A program made the position numbers and the translations under genes. The notes under the pieces are model-generated. The model had not been told where the DNA came from, did not search any database, and saw nothing but the letters and a program-made list of their open reading frames with translations. DNA of 64,000 bases from Streptomyces sp. I6 (GTDB lineage Bacteria > Actinomycetota > Actinomycetes > Streptomycetales > Streptomycetaceae): contig RHDP01000001.1 of NCBI GenBank assembly GCA_003725745.1, positions 2,201,501 to 2,265,500 of the forward strand, written 5' to 3'. Shown here in pieces: positions 26,281 through 35,773 of the stretch. Numbering within the stretch: the stretch's first letter is position 1; the number at the start of each line of letters is the position of its first letter.

Positions 26281-27860
26281 TCGGTGCGCTCGCCCGGCTG
26301 GAGGCGGTCGAGCGGGGGCGGGCGCAGCCGCTCGCCACCGTGCGGCACCGGCATCTCTCGCCGCGCCCGATGGTGTTCGTCCCCCTCACCACCGCCGGTG
26401 AGGCCGGCGCCCCGCTCGGGGCGCTCGTGGGCACCGACCGGGACGCGCCGCACCTGCTCGCCGTCGCCCAGCCCCGGGACCGCGAGCTGCGGTTCGCCTT
26501 CCTCGCCGAACTGGCGGAGGCGCTGCTGCCGTACCTCGACGGATACGCCGACGACGTGGAGCCCGCCGAGCGCAGCGAGACGGACCCGGAGACCGGCAAG
26601 CGCGTCAAGGTCGAGGTGGAGCTCTGCGCGGACGCACCGCAGCTCATCGTGCCCAGCAGGCCCGGCGTCGACTTCGTGCGCCTGCTCGGCCGGTCGATGC
26701 GGTTCCGGCGGACCGCCGAGCAGGACCCCGACACCCCCTATCCGGCGCCCCCGCGGGTGCCACTGCTCGGCCGCTGGCTGACGCACTACGGCGAGCGGGC
26801 ACGGGTGCCCGGCTCCTCGCTGCTGCTCGCGATGACGGATCTGCTGGGCCGGCACTGGGCGACCGGGCAGTCCCGTCTGGAGGACCAGCACCTGGGTGCA
26901 CTGCTGGCCTGGATCGCCCCGCCGGAGGGCGGATCCGGCGCCGAGGCGGCGTTCCGTGCGGAGGTGGAGCGCGACCGCGGGGGCCAGTTGACGTGCCCGC
27001 CCGCCGGGCCCGCCACGGACCCGGCCTTCGACAACAAGCTCCTCGCGCCCGTGATGGAACGGTACGACCGGGCCCGCCAGGCGCTCGCGGCCGCCGCGGA
27101 CGGAGCCTCGGCCGACGAGCAGCTGGCCCGGCTCACCGCTGCCGAGCGGGAGATCCGCTCGCTGCTCGAGGGGGTGCTGCGCCCCACCTGGGACGCGGTG
27201 TGGGATGGGATCGGCCTGCTCCGGGAGCTGCCCGAGGGGCCTCACGTCGCCGACCGGTGGACCCGTGACCGCTGGTCGTACACGGGTCACCGCGACCGGG
27301 TGCGGGCCGGTGAACCCCCGCAGCCCCGCCGGGACGACGCGGTGACCGCCGCGCAGAAGCTGGCCGCGCGCGAGACCGCCCAGGCACGGCTCGAGGCGCA
27401 GGAGGCCCTCGACGACCCGCTGGTGCTGGCGGGGCGGCGGCTGGCGGGCGAGGCGTTCGCCGGCGTGGTCACCGACGTCGCGATGGCCTGGTCCGAGTCG
27501 AAACGCCCCTCGCCCCGGCCGCTGCTGACGGTGCGCACGGACGACACCCCGCATCTGGGCGCCGGGGTGAAGGCCTACCGCTCACTGGCGGGCAGACCGC
27601 AGTCCGCCGAATTCGTGCGGTACGAGGAGGACGGCGCGATCGTCCTGCGGCTGCTGGACCGGATGGGCCGGTCCAGGGATCCGGCGGAGGGATCCGTACC
27701 GGACGTGGGCGAGTCCGCCGCCTGGACCCTGTTCGAGCACGACCAGCGCGGCGGGCCGCAGCTGCCCGAGCCGGAGGAGACGCCGTGGACGCACGGCGGT
27801 CCGCCGCGTACCGACACCGCCGAGAGCCCCGACGCCGTGACCCCGGAGGACCTGCTGTGA
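26271..27860 (+). CDS. Uncharacterised middle protein of nuclease-helicase operon
   Basis: 529 aa, ATG 26271 with GAGGAGG upstream, overlapping the nuclease gene by 10 bases. I do not recognise a domain. It opens [20 protein letters not shown], has an acidic/charged middle (YADDVEPAERSETDPETGKR), a helical Ala/Glu-rich segment (about 330-400, AAQKLAARETAQARLEAQEA) that could be coiled coil, and a disordered acidic C-terminus. No membrane helix or signal peptide. Tight overlap on both sides implies it acts with the nuclease and the helicase, perhaps as scaffold or specificity subunit; that is inference. Confidence 0.7.
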   Translation: MSLIGALARLEAVERGRAQPLATVRHRHLSPRPMVFVPLTTAGEAGAPLGALVGTDRDAPHLLAVAQPRDRELRFAFLAELAEALLPYLDGYADDVEPAERSETDPETGKRVKVEVELCADAPQLIVPSRPGVDFVRLLGRSMRFRRTAEQDPDTPYPAPPRVPLLGRWLTHYGERARVPGSSLLLAMTDLLGRHWATGQSRLEDQHLGALLAWIAPPEGGSGAEAAFRAEVERDRGGQLTCPPAGPATDPAFDNKLLAPVMERYDRARQALAAAADGASADEQLARLTAAEREIRSLLEGVLRPTWDAVWDGIGLLRELPEGPHVADRWTRDRWSYTGHRDRVRAGEPPQPRRDDAVTAAQKLAARETAQARLEAQEALDDPLVLAGRRLAGEAFAGVVTDVAMAWSESKRPSPRPLLTVRTDDTPHLGAGVKAYRSLAGRPQSAEFVRYEEDGAIVLRLLDRMGRSRDPAEGSVPDVGESAAWTLFEHDQRGGPQLPEPEETPWTHGGPPRTDTAESPDAVTPEDLL

Positions 27861-29203
27861 CCGGGACCGTGATCCCGCTGTTCGATCCCGGCGCGGAGGC
27901 CGCCCGCGCCACCGCCGCCATCCTGGAGGACACCCTCGGCGGGGATGCGCGCGGTGTCGTCGTGGACTCGCCTCCGGGCGCGGGAAAGTCCACGCTCGTG
28001 GTGCGGGCGGCGCTGGAACTCGCCGCGGCCGGGCGCCCGTTGATGGTCGTGGCGCAGACCAACGCACAGGTGGACGATCTGGTGGTGCGGCTGGCGGAGA
28101 AGGAGCCGGGGCTGCCGGTCGGCCGGCTGCACAGCAACGACGCGGACCCGTACGACGAGGCGCTCGACGAACTGCCCGCGGTGAGGAAGTCGGCGAAGGC
28201 CGGCGATCTCGCCGGGCTGGACGTGGTGATCTCGACGGCCGCGAAGTGGGCGCACGTCAAGGACGTGGAGCCCTGGCGGCACGCCATCGTGGACGAGGCG
28301 TACCAGATGCGTTCGGACGCGCTGCTCGCCGTGGCCGGGCTGTTCGAGAGGGCGCTGTTCGTCGGGGACCCGGGGCAGCTCGACCCGTTCTCCGTGGTCG
28401 GGGCCGAGCAGTGGGCGGGGCTGTCGTACGACCCGTCGGCGAGCGCGGTGTCCACGCTGCTCGCCCACAACCCGGAGCTGCCGCAGCACCGGCTGCCCGT
28501 GTCCTGGCGGCTGCCGGCGTCGGCCGCGCCCCTGGTCTCCGCCGCGTTCTACCCGTACACGCCCTTCCGCAGCGGTACGGGCGCGGGCGACCGGCGGCTG
28601 ACGTTCGGGGTCGCGTCGGACGGCTCGGGGCCCGACCGGGTGCTGGACGAGGCGGCCGAGTCCGGCTGGGGCCTGCTGGAGCTTCCCGCCCGGCACACCC
28701 CGCGCACGGACCCGGAGGCGGTGCGGGCGGTGGCCCTGGTGGTCCGGCGGCTGCTGGACCGCGGAGGCGCGTCGGTCTCGGAGCGTTCTCCGGACCCGGT
28801 GCCGCTGACCGCGGACCGGGTCGCCGTCGGCACGGCCCACCGCGACCAGGCCGCCGCCGTGCGGTCGGCGCTCGCGGAGCGGGGCGTCGCGGGCGTGACG
28901 GTGGACACCGCCAACCGGCTCCAGGGCAGGGAGTTCGACGTCACGGTCGTGCTCCACCCCTTGTCGGGACGCCCGGACGCGACGGCCTTCCACCTCGAGA
29001 CCGGCCGCCTCTGCGTGCTGGCCTCCCGCCATCGCCACGCCTGCATCGTGGTGTGCCGGGCGGGTGTCACCGAGCTCCTGGACGAGCACCCCTCCACGGA
29101 GCCGGTGCAGCTCGGCGTCACGGTGAAGTTCCCGGACGGCTGGGAGGCCCACCACGCGGTGCTCTCACACCTGGAGGAACACCGGGTGAGCTGGGCTCCC
29201 TAG
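27857..29203 (+). CDS. Superfamily 1 (UPF1/Dna2-like) helicase
   Basis: 448 aa, GTG 27857 overlapping the previous stop (GTGA) with GGAGGA upstream. Motif I SPPGAGKST (Lys44), Ia VVAQTNAQVDDLV, II AIVDEAYQ (DEAY in place of DEAD/DEAH), III VGDPGQLDPF, V TANRLQGREFDVTVV, VI LCVLASRHRHACIVV. This is an SF1B-type DNA/RNA translocase. Combined with the RecB-like nuclease two genes upstream it makes a split version of a Dna2- or AddAB-like helicase-nuclease. Cytoplasmic; expected to act on DNA ends or replication intermediates. Confidence 0.88.
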   Translation: MTGTVIPLFDPGAEAARATAAILEDTLGGDARGVVVDSPPGAGKSTLVVRAALELAAAGRPLMVVAQTNAQVDDLVVRLAEKEPGLPVGRLHSNDADPYDEALDELPAVRKSAKAGDLAGLDVVISTAAKWAHVKDVEPWRHAIVDEAYQMRSDALLAVAGLFERALFVGDPGQLDPFSVVGAEQWAGLSYDPSASAVSTLLAHNPELPQHRLPVSWRLPASAAPLVSAAFYPYTPFRSGTGAGDRRLTFGVASDGSGPDRVLDEAAESGWGLLELPARHTPRTDPEAVRAVALVVRRLLDRGGASVSERSPDPVPLTADRVAVGTAHRDQAAAVRSALAERGVAGVTVDTANRLQGREFDVTVVLHPLSGRPDATAFHLETGRLCVLASRHRHACIVVCRAGVTELLDEHPSTEPVQLGVTVKFPDGWEAHHAVLSHLEEHRVSWAP

Positions 29204-29318
29204 CGGGAGCCCGGAGCAGGCCCCCGGCGCTGGACGGCGGGACGGTGCCGCCGGCCCCCTGCCCTCTTGTGCGGGGCGGGACAATGGGGTGGTCCGGAAG
29301 CACGAGGAGGAGACGCGC

Positions 29319-29678
29319 ATGGCGGAGTCGTCGGGGCGGAGCGAGCGGCGGGTACGGCCTTCGCCGCTGCTCTTCGAGCCTGCGGAGGCCGCCTCCGATC
29401 CGGAGCACTTCTTCGATCTGGAGTCGATCGAGGACCCCAGGGAGCTGCTCTCCCGTGCGACGGAACTCACCCGGGCGTTCCAGGCCGCGACGGACCGCGC
29501 CCTGGAGTACCAGGCGATCGCCGCCGCGCAGCTCGCCGACCCGCGCCGCTTCGACCGGCTGACACCGGCGGAGATCGCACGCAGGGCCGAGTGGAGCGAG
29601 GACTACACCAGGCGCATGATCGATTTCGGCCGCGATCTGCTGCGGGGGCCCGACCCGAGGCCGGCACCCCGGCCGTAG
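29319..29678 (+). CDS. Small conserved protein with C-terminal HTH-like segment
   Basis: 119 aa, ATG 29319 with GAGGAGGAG seven bases upstream. N-terminal half acidic (ASDPEHFFDLESIEDPRELL), a helical middle (ATELTRAFQAATDRALEYQAIAA) and a C-terminal LTPAEIARRAEWSEDYTRRMI that looks like a helix-turn-helix. 115 bases after the helicase on the same strand, so possibly in the same operon, but it is of a type widespread in Streptomyces and may be independent. Confidence 0.6.
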   Translation: MAESSGRSERRVRPSPLLFEPAEAASDPEHFFDLESIEDPRELLSRATELTRAFQAATDRALEYQAIAAAQLADPRRFDRLTPAEIARRAEWSEDYTRRMIDFGRDLLRGPDPRPAPRP

Positions 29679-30012
29679 CGCCGCACGGCGGCGGGCGCGA
29701 GGCGCGGGGCGCGAGGCCTCGATCGGGCGGGGTGGGACTGGCATGCGGGAGGGCACGCTCCACGCTGCCCCGGCCCTCACCGGAGTTCCGGGACTCCGGG
29801 ACTCCGGGACCGCGGGCGGCTTCCGGTGCTGCGCGGACGCGCGGGGGGCCCGTGAGGTCCGCCCGGAGCGGAGAGGCCGACGCACCCTGCGCCATGCCGT
29901 TCGCATAGGACCGGAGGAATGCCGGCGACAAGATACTCCTCCCTCGGCTCCCTGTCCCCGATTTCGACAACTCACGGAAACCGGTTGATAACCCGGCGTA
30001 CACGTAGTCGTC
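29679..30012. other. Gene-free spacer
   Basis: 334 bases. A triple GGGACTCC repeat lies near 29790-29815. The last 80 bases are less GC-rich and probably carry the promoter of the next gene; no ribosome-binding site precedes that gene's ATG. No other element recognised. Confidence 0.4.
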
Positions 30013-30681
30013 ATGAGTAATCGGCCGCGAGACGACATCAACGCCGCACCGTGCAGTCCCGACCTCGACGACGAGCGGCGGCGGGACATCTTCGCCTTCC
30101 TGAGGGAGGACGAACGGCACCACACCGCCCGGATCACCGCGCCCGGTGCCGACTGGCTCGCGTCCGCCACCGGACATCCGCGGTCCGTGCTGGCCCGGTG
30201 GGAGTCGCGGCCGTCCGCGCCGTTGGCGGTGCCCTGCGGCGGGGGCGTCTTCGACGTGGTGAACGTACCCGCGATGTTCGGGCGACGGATGCTGGACCGG
30301 CTGTGGTCGGAGGGGCCGGGGTCGGGGCCGGTCGTTTACCACCGGGGCCGGATGCTGCTGTTCGCGGCCCCCGGCACGGCCCAGCGGCTGCCGAGCCTGC
30401 TGGACTGGGAGGAGTGGGGCGGTGCCGTACCACCCCTGCTCTGCCACGGCACCGGCGACGCGATCACCGTTCCGCCGCTCGCCCCCGCGCCCGCGGCCGG
30501 CGCCGGCCCTCGGTGGGTCGTCGCGCCCGACACCCGGCACCCGTGGCTCCCGGGGCCCGAGGTCCTGCTCTGGGCCTGCGTACGGGCGGCCCGCACCACC
30601 TCCGCGGCGACGGTGCGGATATCGATTTTTCCTCCCGCCGATCAGGATGCTAAGGTCTACGACGTCAGCAGGCGCCGCTAG
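30013..30681 (+). CDS. Primase/polymerase-like (prim-pol N-terminal type) protein
   Basis: 222 aa. The segments WLASATGHPRSVLARWESRP, VPCGGGVFDVVNVPAMFGRRMLD, YHRGRMLLFAAPGTAQRLP and RWVVAPDTRHPWLPGPEVLLWAC are typical of a streptomycete family annotated as bifunctional DNA primase/polymerase, N-terminal. The catalytic acidic residues of active prim-pols are not obvious, so activity is doubtful. The stop codon (30679-30681) lies inside the following tRNA-Lys gene, ten bases past its 5' end, an unusually tight arrangement. Confidence 0.65.
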   Translation: MSNRPRDDINAAPCSPDLDDERRRDIFAFLREDERHHTARITAPGADWLASATGHPRSVLARWESRPSAPLAVPCGGGVFDVVNVPAMFGRRMLDRLWSEGPGSGPVVYHRGRMLLFAAPGTAQRLPSLLDWEEWGGAVPPLLCHGTGDAITVPPLAPAPAAGAGPRWVVAPDTRHPWLPGPEVLLWACVRAARTTSAATVRISIFPPADQDAKVYDVSRRR

Positions 30682-30745
30682 CTCAGTTGGTTAGAGCAGC
30701 TGACTCTTAATCAGCGGGTCCGGGGTTCGAGTCCCTGGCGGCGCA
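30672..30745 (+). tRNA. tRNA-Lys (CTT anticodon), copy 1
   Basis: Acceptor GCGCCGC/GCGGCGC, D-stem GCTC/GAGC, anticodon stem CTGAC.. with CTCTTAA loop (anticodon CTT), T-stem CGGGG/CCCTG. 74 nt, no encoded CCA. TAAGGT at 30651-30656 is a plausible -10 box. Two further identical copies lie at 44560 and 49123. Confidence 0.96.
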
Positions 30746-30754
30746 CAGACGGAG

Positions 30755-30784
30755 AAGGCCCCTCGCGGAAGCGGGGGCTTTTTC
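30755..30784 (+). terminator. Terminator after tRNA-Lys copy 1
   Basis: Hairpin AAGGCCCCTCGC / GCGGGGGCTT with a GGAA loop and one bulge, followed by a run of five T: a classical intrinsic terminator. Confidence 0.8.
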
Positions 30785-30815
30785 GCGGTCCCTTCGCAGG
30801 TCCGCGGGCCTCCGC

Positions 30816-32102
30816 TCACCGGACTGTCGTGATCTTGACCGTCCATGCTCCCGTCCGGGTGCGGTCCGCGACCTCGACGCGTACCCGCTCGCCCGGGACC
30901 GTGAAGGACTCCCCCACGCCGAGCGGCGCGTCCGCGAGCTGCGGGTAGACCGAGCGGTCCCAGCACGCCCCGCTCTTGGGGTGGGTGTCGATCACCTCGA
31001 CGGGGCCGGCGCCGGACGCCTCCTCGTTCCTCACCCGGTAGAGCAGGACGCCCTCCTTGCAGGTGTCCCGGTCGTTGCCGGTGGCACCGCGCGCCTCGAT
31101 GGCCAGCGCGCTGTTCTGGCCGGTCCTGACGACCGCGAGTCTGGTGCCCTCGGGGCGCCCCGGCGCCGGGGCGGCCGCCAGCGGCTCCAGCGCGAGCACC
31201 CGGTCGGCGGGGCCGGTGACGCACCGGACCTGGCTCTCGTCCAGCCATCCCAGCTTCCACTTGTGCCAACCGAGGAGTTCCGGGGCCAGCCCGAACTGGC
31301 TGCCCATCACGTCCCAGTCCCCCACATGGGTATCCCAGTCGCCCTTGCCGTCCGTGGGCCGGTGGTAGAGGTCCGGCAGGTCGAAGACGTGCCCGGTCTC
31401 GTGTGCCAGGACATGGCGGTCGGGCGGGTGGCGCTCGAACACCGTGACGGCCCGCTTCAGCTCGACACCGTCGGCCTTTGTCTTCTGCTCGAAATTGACC
31501 ACCTTCGTCGCGTCGGAGTCCACACCGGGGGCGTCCGGGTCGGCGACCAGATAGATGACGTCGTAGCGGGAGAAGTCCACGGCGGGGTCGGCGACGGAGA
31601 CCGCGTCCCTCAGGTACGCGGCCCGGCGCCCGGCGTCCCAGTCCCGCTTTATGCGGTACTCGGTCGACGCCCTCGGCATCCGGATCCACCGGCGCACGGG
31701 GTGCGGGCGGAGCAGGAGCCTCCCGTACGAGGCGTTGCGGAAGAAGTCGCTGGTCGCGGGGAAGTGGTCGGCGAACAGGTCGTCCGGCGTCGTCAGGGGG
31801 GCGGAGTCCGGGAAGGACAGGAAGACCATGACGGCGTCGACGGCCCGGTCGGGCCGCGGGTACGCGGAGTTCCAGCTGTCCAGTCCCAGCGAGTGGTGCG
31901 CCTCGGTCCGGGGCAGTGCGCAGCCGCGCGGTGAGGGGTCGGCGGAGGCGGGGCCCGCGGCGAGGGTGGTCGCGACCAGGGCCACCAGGGAGGTGAACAC
32001 CGCGGCGCCGGCGCGCAGGCTCGGCCGCTCCACTCCTTTGGGTGAATCCTCCAGCGTCTGCTGACCCTCCACGTAGACCTCCGGCTGCGGAATGCGGGGC
32101 AT
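30816..32102 (-). CDS. Secreted M6-like metalloprotease
   Basis: 428 aa from ATG 32102 (MPRIPQPEVYVEG); a GTG at 32138 would add 12 residues. An N-terminal hydrophobic segment (VFTSLVALVATTLAAGPASA) with AxA cleavage site marks secretion. Zinc motif HETGHVFDLPDLY (HExxH with a downstream Asp), preceded by the typical VMVFLSFPDSAPL and SDFFRNASYGRLLL regions and followed by WDVMGS, the Met-turn. Such M6-like enzymes are extracellular proteases. Single gene on the minus strand. Confidence 0.82.
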   Translation of the reverse strand: MPRIPQPEVYVEGQQTLEDSPKGVERPSLRAGAAVFTSLVALVATTLAAGPASADPSPRGCALPRTEAHHSLGLDSWNSAYPRPDRAVDAVMVFLSFPDSAPLTTPDDLFADHFPATSDFFRNASYGRLLLRPHPVRRWIRMPRASTEYRIKRDWDAGRRAAYLRDAVSVADPAVDFSRYDVIYLVADPDAPGVDSDATKVVNFEQKTKADGVELKRAVTVFERHPPDRHVLAHETGHVFDLPDLYHRPTDGKGDWDTHVGDWDVMGSQFGLAPELLGWHKWKLGWLDESQVRCVTGPADRVLALEPLAAAPAPGRPEGTRLAVVRTGQNSALAIEARGATGNDRDTCKEGVLLYRVRNEEASGAGPVEVIDTHPKSGACWDRSVYPQLADAPLGVGESFTVPGERVRVEVADRTRTGAWTVKITTVR

Positions 32103-32387
32103 CCAACCCAGCTTGTGCGCTTTTATGATGATTCGCACTGTTCCGCTGCACCGGTCGGGTGAGCAGCCTCCGACACCCCGACGATCGGCAGAAAGTCACA
32201 ACCGGTCACGAGAGTCCCGGCCCGGTCTCCACCCGTGCAGAAACGATCGGGCTGGACCTTCCGGCGCCCCTGATCGCCGCCCGGACGCTGGAACGGCCAC
32301 CCGGCCAGCCTCTATGATCGGCACACTTTCCCGAGTTTCCGGCCCTGGACCGGGCTGAACGACACGACTGCACTGCGGGAGCGAGCG

Positions 32388-34253
32388 GTGAGCGCACACA
32401 CGGAAGGACGGGGCCCCGCGACCGTCGCGGCACCCGGGGGCGCCCATCCGCTGGTCACGGAGAGTCAGCAACCGGCGGCCCCGTCCGGCCCCGCGGGGTC
32501 CGACCGATCCCGCAGCGGCCGGTCGGCCGAGAAACAACTCGCCGACTACCGCGCCGCGTTCAACGCCTCGGAACTCGCCATGGCCCTCGTCGACCACGAG
32601 GGCCTCGTCGTATCCGCGAACGACGCGCTCGCCGCACTCCTCGGCGCCGAGCCGGACGCCCTCCGCTCGCGGCCCGCCGCCGATCTCGTCGACCTCGCCT
32701 CGGACGGCCGCTCCCTGCTCGCCTACGGCGAGGTGCTGAGCGGGCGCAGCCCGCGCCTGCGCTGCACCCGGCGCCTCAAGCACGCGGACGGGCGCCCCGT
32801 CTGGGCCGAGGTGACGGTCGTTCCCGTCCCCGGTGGCCGCCGGCTGCTGCTCTCGGCCGCCGACATCACCGACCGCCGCGAACTCCAGGCGGGGCTGCGG
32901 CATCTCCAGATGCACGACCCGGTGACCCGCCTGCCCAACCGGGCCCTGTTCTTCGAACGGCTCAGCGGCGCGCTCGACTCCTCCTCGTACGAGCACGGCG
33001 GCACGGGCCGGATCGGGTTGTGCTACCTCGACCTCGACGGCTTCAAGGCGGTCAACGACACCCTCGGCCACCGCATGGGCGACCGGCTGCTCACCGCGGT
33101 GGCCTCCCGGCTGACCGAGTGCGCGGACCGGGACGGCCGGTCCCGCGGCGGCAGCCATCTCGTGGCCCGGCTCGGCGGCGACGAGTTCGCCGTCCTGGTC
33201 GAGGACTCCACCGGCACGGAGCAACTCGCCGATCTGGCCCGCTCCCTACTGGCCGCGCTGCAGCAGCCGTTCGACCTGTCGGGGCAGCGGCTGTCCGTCT
33301 CCGCCTCGATCGGAGTGGTGGAGCGCGCGGCGGACGGCACCACCGCGACCGGGCTGATGCAGGACGCGGACACGACGCTGTACTGGGCGAAGGCGGACGG
33401 CAAGGCCCGCTGGACGTTCTTCGACCCGGAGCGCAACGCCCACCGGATGACCCGTCAGGCGCTCTCGTCCACGCTCAGACCGGCGGTGGAGCGCGGAGAG
33501 TTCACGCTCGAGTACCAGCCGCTGGTGGGCATGGCGGACGGCGCGGTCCGGGGCGTGGAGGCGCTGGTGCGCTGGCAGCACCCCCAGTTCGGCACCCTCG
33601 CGCCGAATCGGTTCATCGGCATCGCCGAGGAGGACGGGTCGATCGTCCAGCTCGGCCGCTGGATCCTGCGCACCGCCTGCCGGCAGGCCCGCGCGTGGGA
33701 ACTCGGGCACCCGGCGGAGCAGCCCCTCTTCGTCAGCGTCAACGTCGCCGTACGCCAGCTGTGGGACTCCGACCTGGTCGCGGACGTGGCCGGGATCCTC
33801 GACGAGACCGGCCTCGCGCCGCACCTGCTTCAGCTGGAACTCACCGAGTCGGCGGTCATGGGCTCGGCGGGACGCCCGCTGCAGGTGCTCCAGGCACTGA
33901 GCGACATGGGCGTACGGATCGCGATCGACGACTTCGGGACGGGCTACTCCAACCTGGCCTATCTCAGCCGCCTTCCGGTGTCCGTACTGAAGCTCGACGG
34001 ATCGTTCGTCCGCGGTTTCCGCTACGACGACGGGACGCAACCGAACCCCGCCGACGAGACGATCGTCGAGGCCATGGTCGAGCTGGCCCACCGGCTCGGC
34101 CTGACGGTCACCGCCGAGTGCGTCGAGACCTCGGGCCAGGCGGAACGGCTGCGCCGCATCGGCTGCGACACGGGCCAGGGCTGGCTGTACTCGCGCGCGG
34201 TGGCACCGGACCGGATCGCCGGGATGATCGGGACCAGCCCGCTCACCGTCTGA
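32388..34253 (+). CDS. cdgA: CdgA-type PAS-GGDEF-EAL cyclic-di-GMP enzyme
   Basis: 621 aa, GTG start with GGGAG upstream. A disordered ~50-aa N-terminus, PAS (about 52-165), GGDEF domain with intact motif LGGDEF (263-267), and EAL domain with EALVRW (391-393) and later DDFGTGYSNLAYL and KLDGSFV. Both active-site signatures are intact, so it may synthesise and degrade c-di-GMP. Domain order, length and position on the chromosome match CdgA, which affects development through BldD-c-di-GMP. No membrane helices, so soluble. TATGAT at 32313-32318 is a possible -10 box. Confidence 0.85.
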   Translation: MSAHTEGRGPATVAAPGGAHPLVTESQQPAAPSGPAGSDRSRSGRSAEKQLADYRAAFNASELAMALVDHEGLVVSANDALAALLGAEPDALRSRPAADLVDLASDGRSLLAYGEVLSGRSPRLRCTRRLKHADGRPVWAEVTVVPVPGGRRLLLSAADITDRRELQAGLRHLQMHDPVTRLPNRALFFERLSGALDSSSYEHGGTGRIGLCYLDLDGFKAVNDTLGHRMGDRLLTAVASRLTECADRDGRSRGGSHLVARLGGDEFAVLVEDSTGTEQLADLARSLLAALQQPFDLSGQRLSVSASIGVVERAADGTTATGLMQDADTTLYWAKADGKARWTFFDPERNAHRMTRQALSSTLRPAVERGEFTLEYQPLVGMADGAVRGVEALVRWQHPQFGTLAPNRFIGIAEEDGSIVQLGRWILRTACRQARAWELGHPAEQPLFVSVNVAVRQLWDSDLVADVAGILDETGLAPHLLQLELTESAVMGSAGRPLQVLQALSDMGVRIAIDDFGTGYSNLAYLSRLPVSVLKLDGSFVRGFRYDDGTQPNPADETIVEAMVELAHRLGLTVTAECVETSGQAERLRRIGCDTGQGWLYSRAVAPDRIAGMIGTSPLTV

Positions 34254-34607
34254 CGCCCGGGGCGGTGCCGCGGCGCGCCCACCGCGCCTCGCCCCGCGCC
34301 TCGCGCCTCGCGCACCGAGTCCGCCGCGCTCCGTCGCCCGGTGCGGCGCTCCCGCTCGACCGCCCCGCCCCGCCTGCCGCGTGGCCGCGGGCGCGGGAGG
34401 GCCGAGGAGGAGCGCCTGGGGCACGAGCGCCGGGCGCGGCTCGCGAAGCCGCGCGCCGGGGCGGTGGCCGCCGGACCGGTCCGCGGGGTGGACGGTCCCA
34501 CCCGGGAGCGGCATCGGAGGCCGGCCCCCGCCGCCGGCCGCGCAGGGGTACCTCACCGCCGGGGGCCCGCGGCGCCCACCGGGCAGCAGCGCCGGGGGCC
34601 CGCTGCG
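34254..34607. other. Gene-free spacer
   Basis: 354 bases between two converging genes, GC-rich with CGCGCCTCG-type short repeats near 34285-34315. No gene or clear hairpin recognised. Confidence 0.5.
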
Positions 34608-35714
34608 CTAGCCGGGCAGCCCGTACGCGTCCGCGATCAGCTCGTAGGAGCGCAGCCGGGCCCCGCCGCCGTGGGCGCTGGCCGTGATCATCAACTCGTC
34701 GGCCCCCGTGCGCTTCTGCAGCTCGTCGAGGCCGGCGCGCACCTCGTCGGGCGTGCCGTGGACGATGTCGGCCAGCCGGCCTGCCACGAACTCCCGCTCC
34801 ATCGGGCCGAAGTCGTACGCATCGGCCTCCTCGGGCGTCGGGATCAGTCCCGGCCGCCCCGTGGTCAGCCGCAGCATCGCCAGCGCTCCGGTCATCACCT
34901 GGCGGCGTGCCTCGCGGGCGTCGTCCGACGCGAGCGCGGCGACGCCGATCAGGGCGTAGGGCGCGTCCAGGACCGGCGAGGGGCGGAAGGAGTCCCGGTA
35001 CAGGTCGAGCGCCGGAACGGTGTTGCGTGCCGAGAAGTGGTGGGCGAAGGCGAACGGCAGACCGAGCGTCCCGGCGAGCCGGGCGCTGAAGCCGGAGGAG
35101 CCGAGCAGCCAGACGGGGGGCCGGGCGGCGGACTGGACGCCGCCGGGAGCGGTGGCCTGCACCGGGCCGGGGACGGCGTGGATCCGCGCGTAGGGGTGCC
35201 CGTCCGGGAAGTCGTCGTCGAGGAAGCGGGTCAGCTCGGCGAGCTGCTCGGGGAAGTCGTCGGCGCCGGCGGTCAGCCGGTCGGTGCGGCGCAGCGCGGC
35301 CGCGGTGGCGCCGTCGGTCCCGGGGGCGCGGCCGAGGCCCAGGTCGACCCGCCCAGGTGCCAGGGCCTCCAGGGTGCCGAACTGCTCGGCGATCACCAGC
35401 GGGGCGTGGTTGGGCAGCATGACGCCGCCGGAGCCGAGGCGGATGCGCTCGGTGTGGGCGGCGAGATGGGCGAGGATCACGGCCGGGGACGACGAGGCGA
35501 CGCCGGGCATCGAGTGGTGCTCGGCGACCCAGTGCCGGTGGTAGCCGCGCCGCTCGGCGAGCCGGGCGAGTTCCACGCTGGTGCGCAGCGCCCGGCGGGC
35601 GGTGCTGCCGCTGCCGACGGTGACCAGGTCGAGTACCGACAGCGGCACGGGCGCGCCGCCCTGCGCCGTTCCCCGGATCTCGTCGGTCGGGCGCGCTGGG
35701 TCCGGTGTGTCCAC
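34608..35714 (-). CDS. LLM-class (luciferase-like) flavin-dependent oxidoreductase
   Basis: 368 aa. TIM-barrel flavin enzyme: [77 protein letters not shown] are the standard features of the large MsnO8-type subgroup. Uses reduced FMN or F420 from a partner. The start is GTG 35714 (VDTPDPARP), with GGAGG 8-13 bases upstream. Its last 60 upstream bases separate it from the isomerase genes on the same strand, so it may be co-transcribed with them. Confidence 0.88.
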   Translation of the reverse strand: MDTPDPARPTDEIRGTAQGGAPVPLSVLDLVTVGSGSTARRALRTSVELARLAERRGYHRHWVAEHHSMPGVASSSPAVILAHLAAHTERIRLGSGGVMLPNHAPLVIAEQFGTLEALAPGRVDLGLGRAPGTDGATAAALRRTDRLTAGADDFPEQLAELTRFLDDDFPDGHPYARIHAVPGPVQATAPGGVQSAARPPVWLLGSSGFSARLAGTLGLPFAFAHHFSARNTVPALDLYRDSFRPSPVLDAPYALIGVAALASDDAREARRQVMTGALAMLRLTTGRPGLIPTPEEADAYDFGPMEREFVAGRLADIVHGTPDEVRAGLDELQKRTGADELMITASAHGGGARLRSYELIADAYGLPG

Positions 35715-35773
35715 GGAAGGTGCCTCCTGCGTTGTGGTGCGTGCCCCCGGCACCAACAGGAGGCAGTCTCCGG

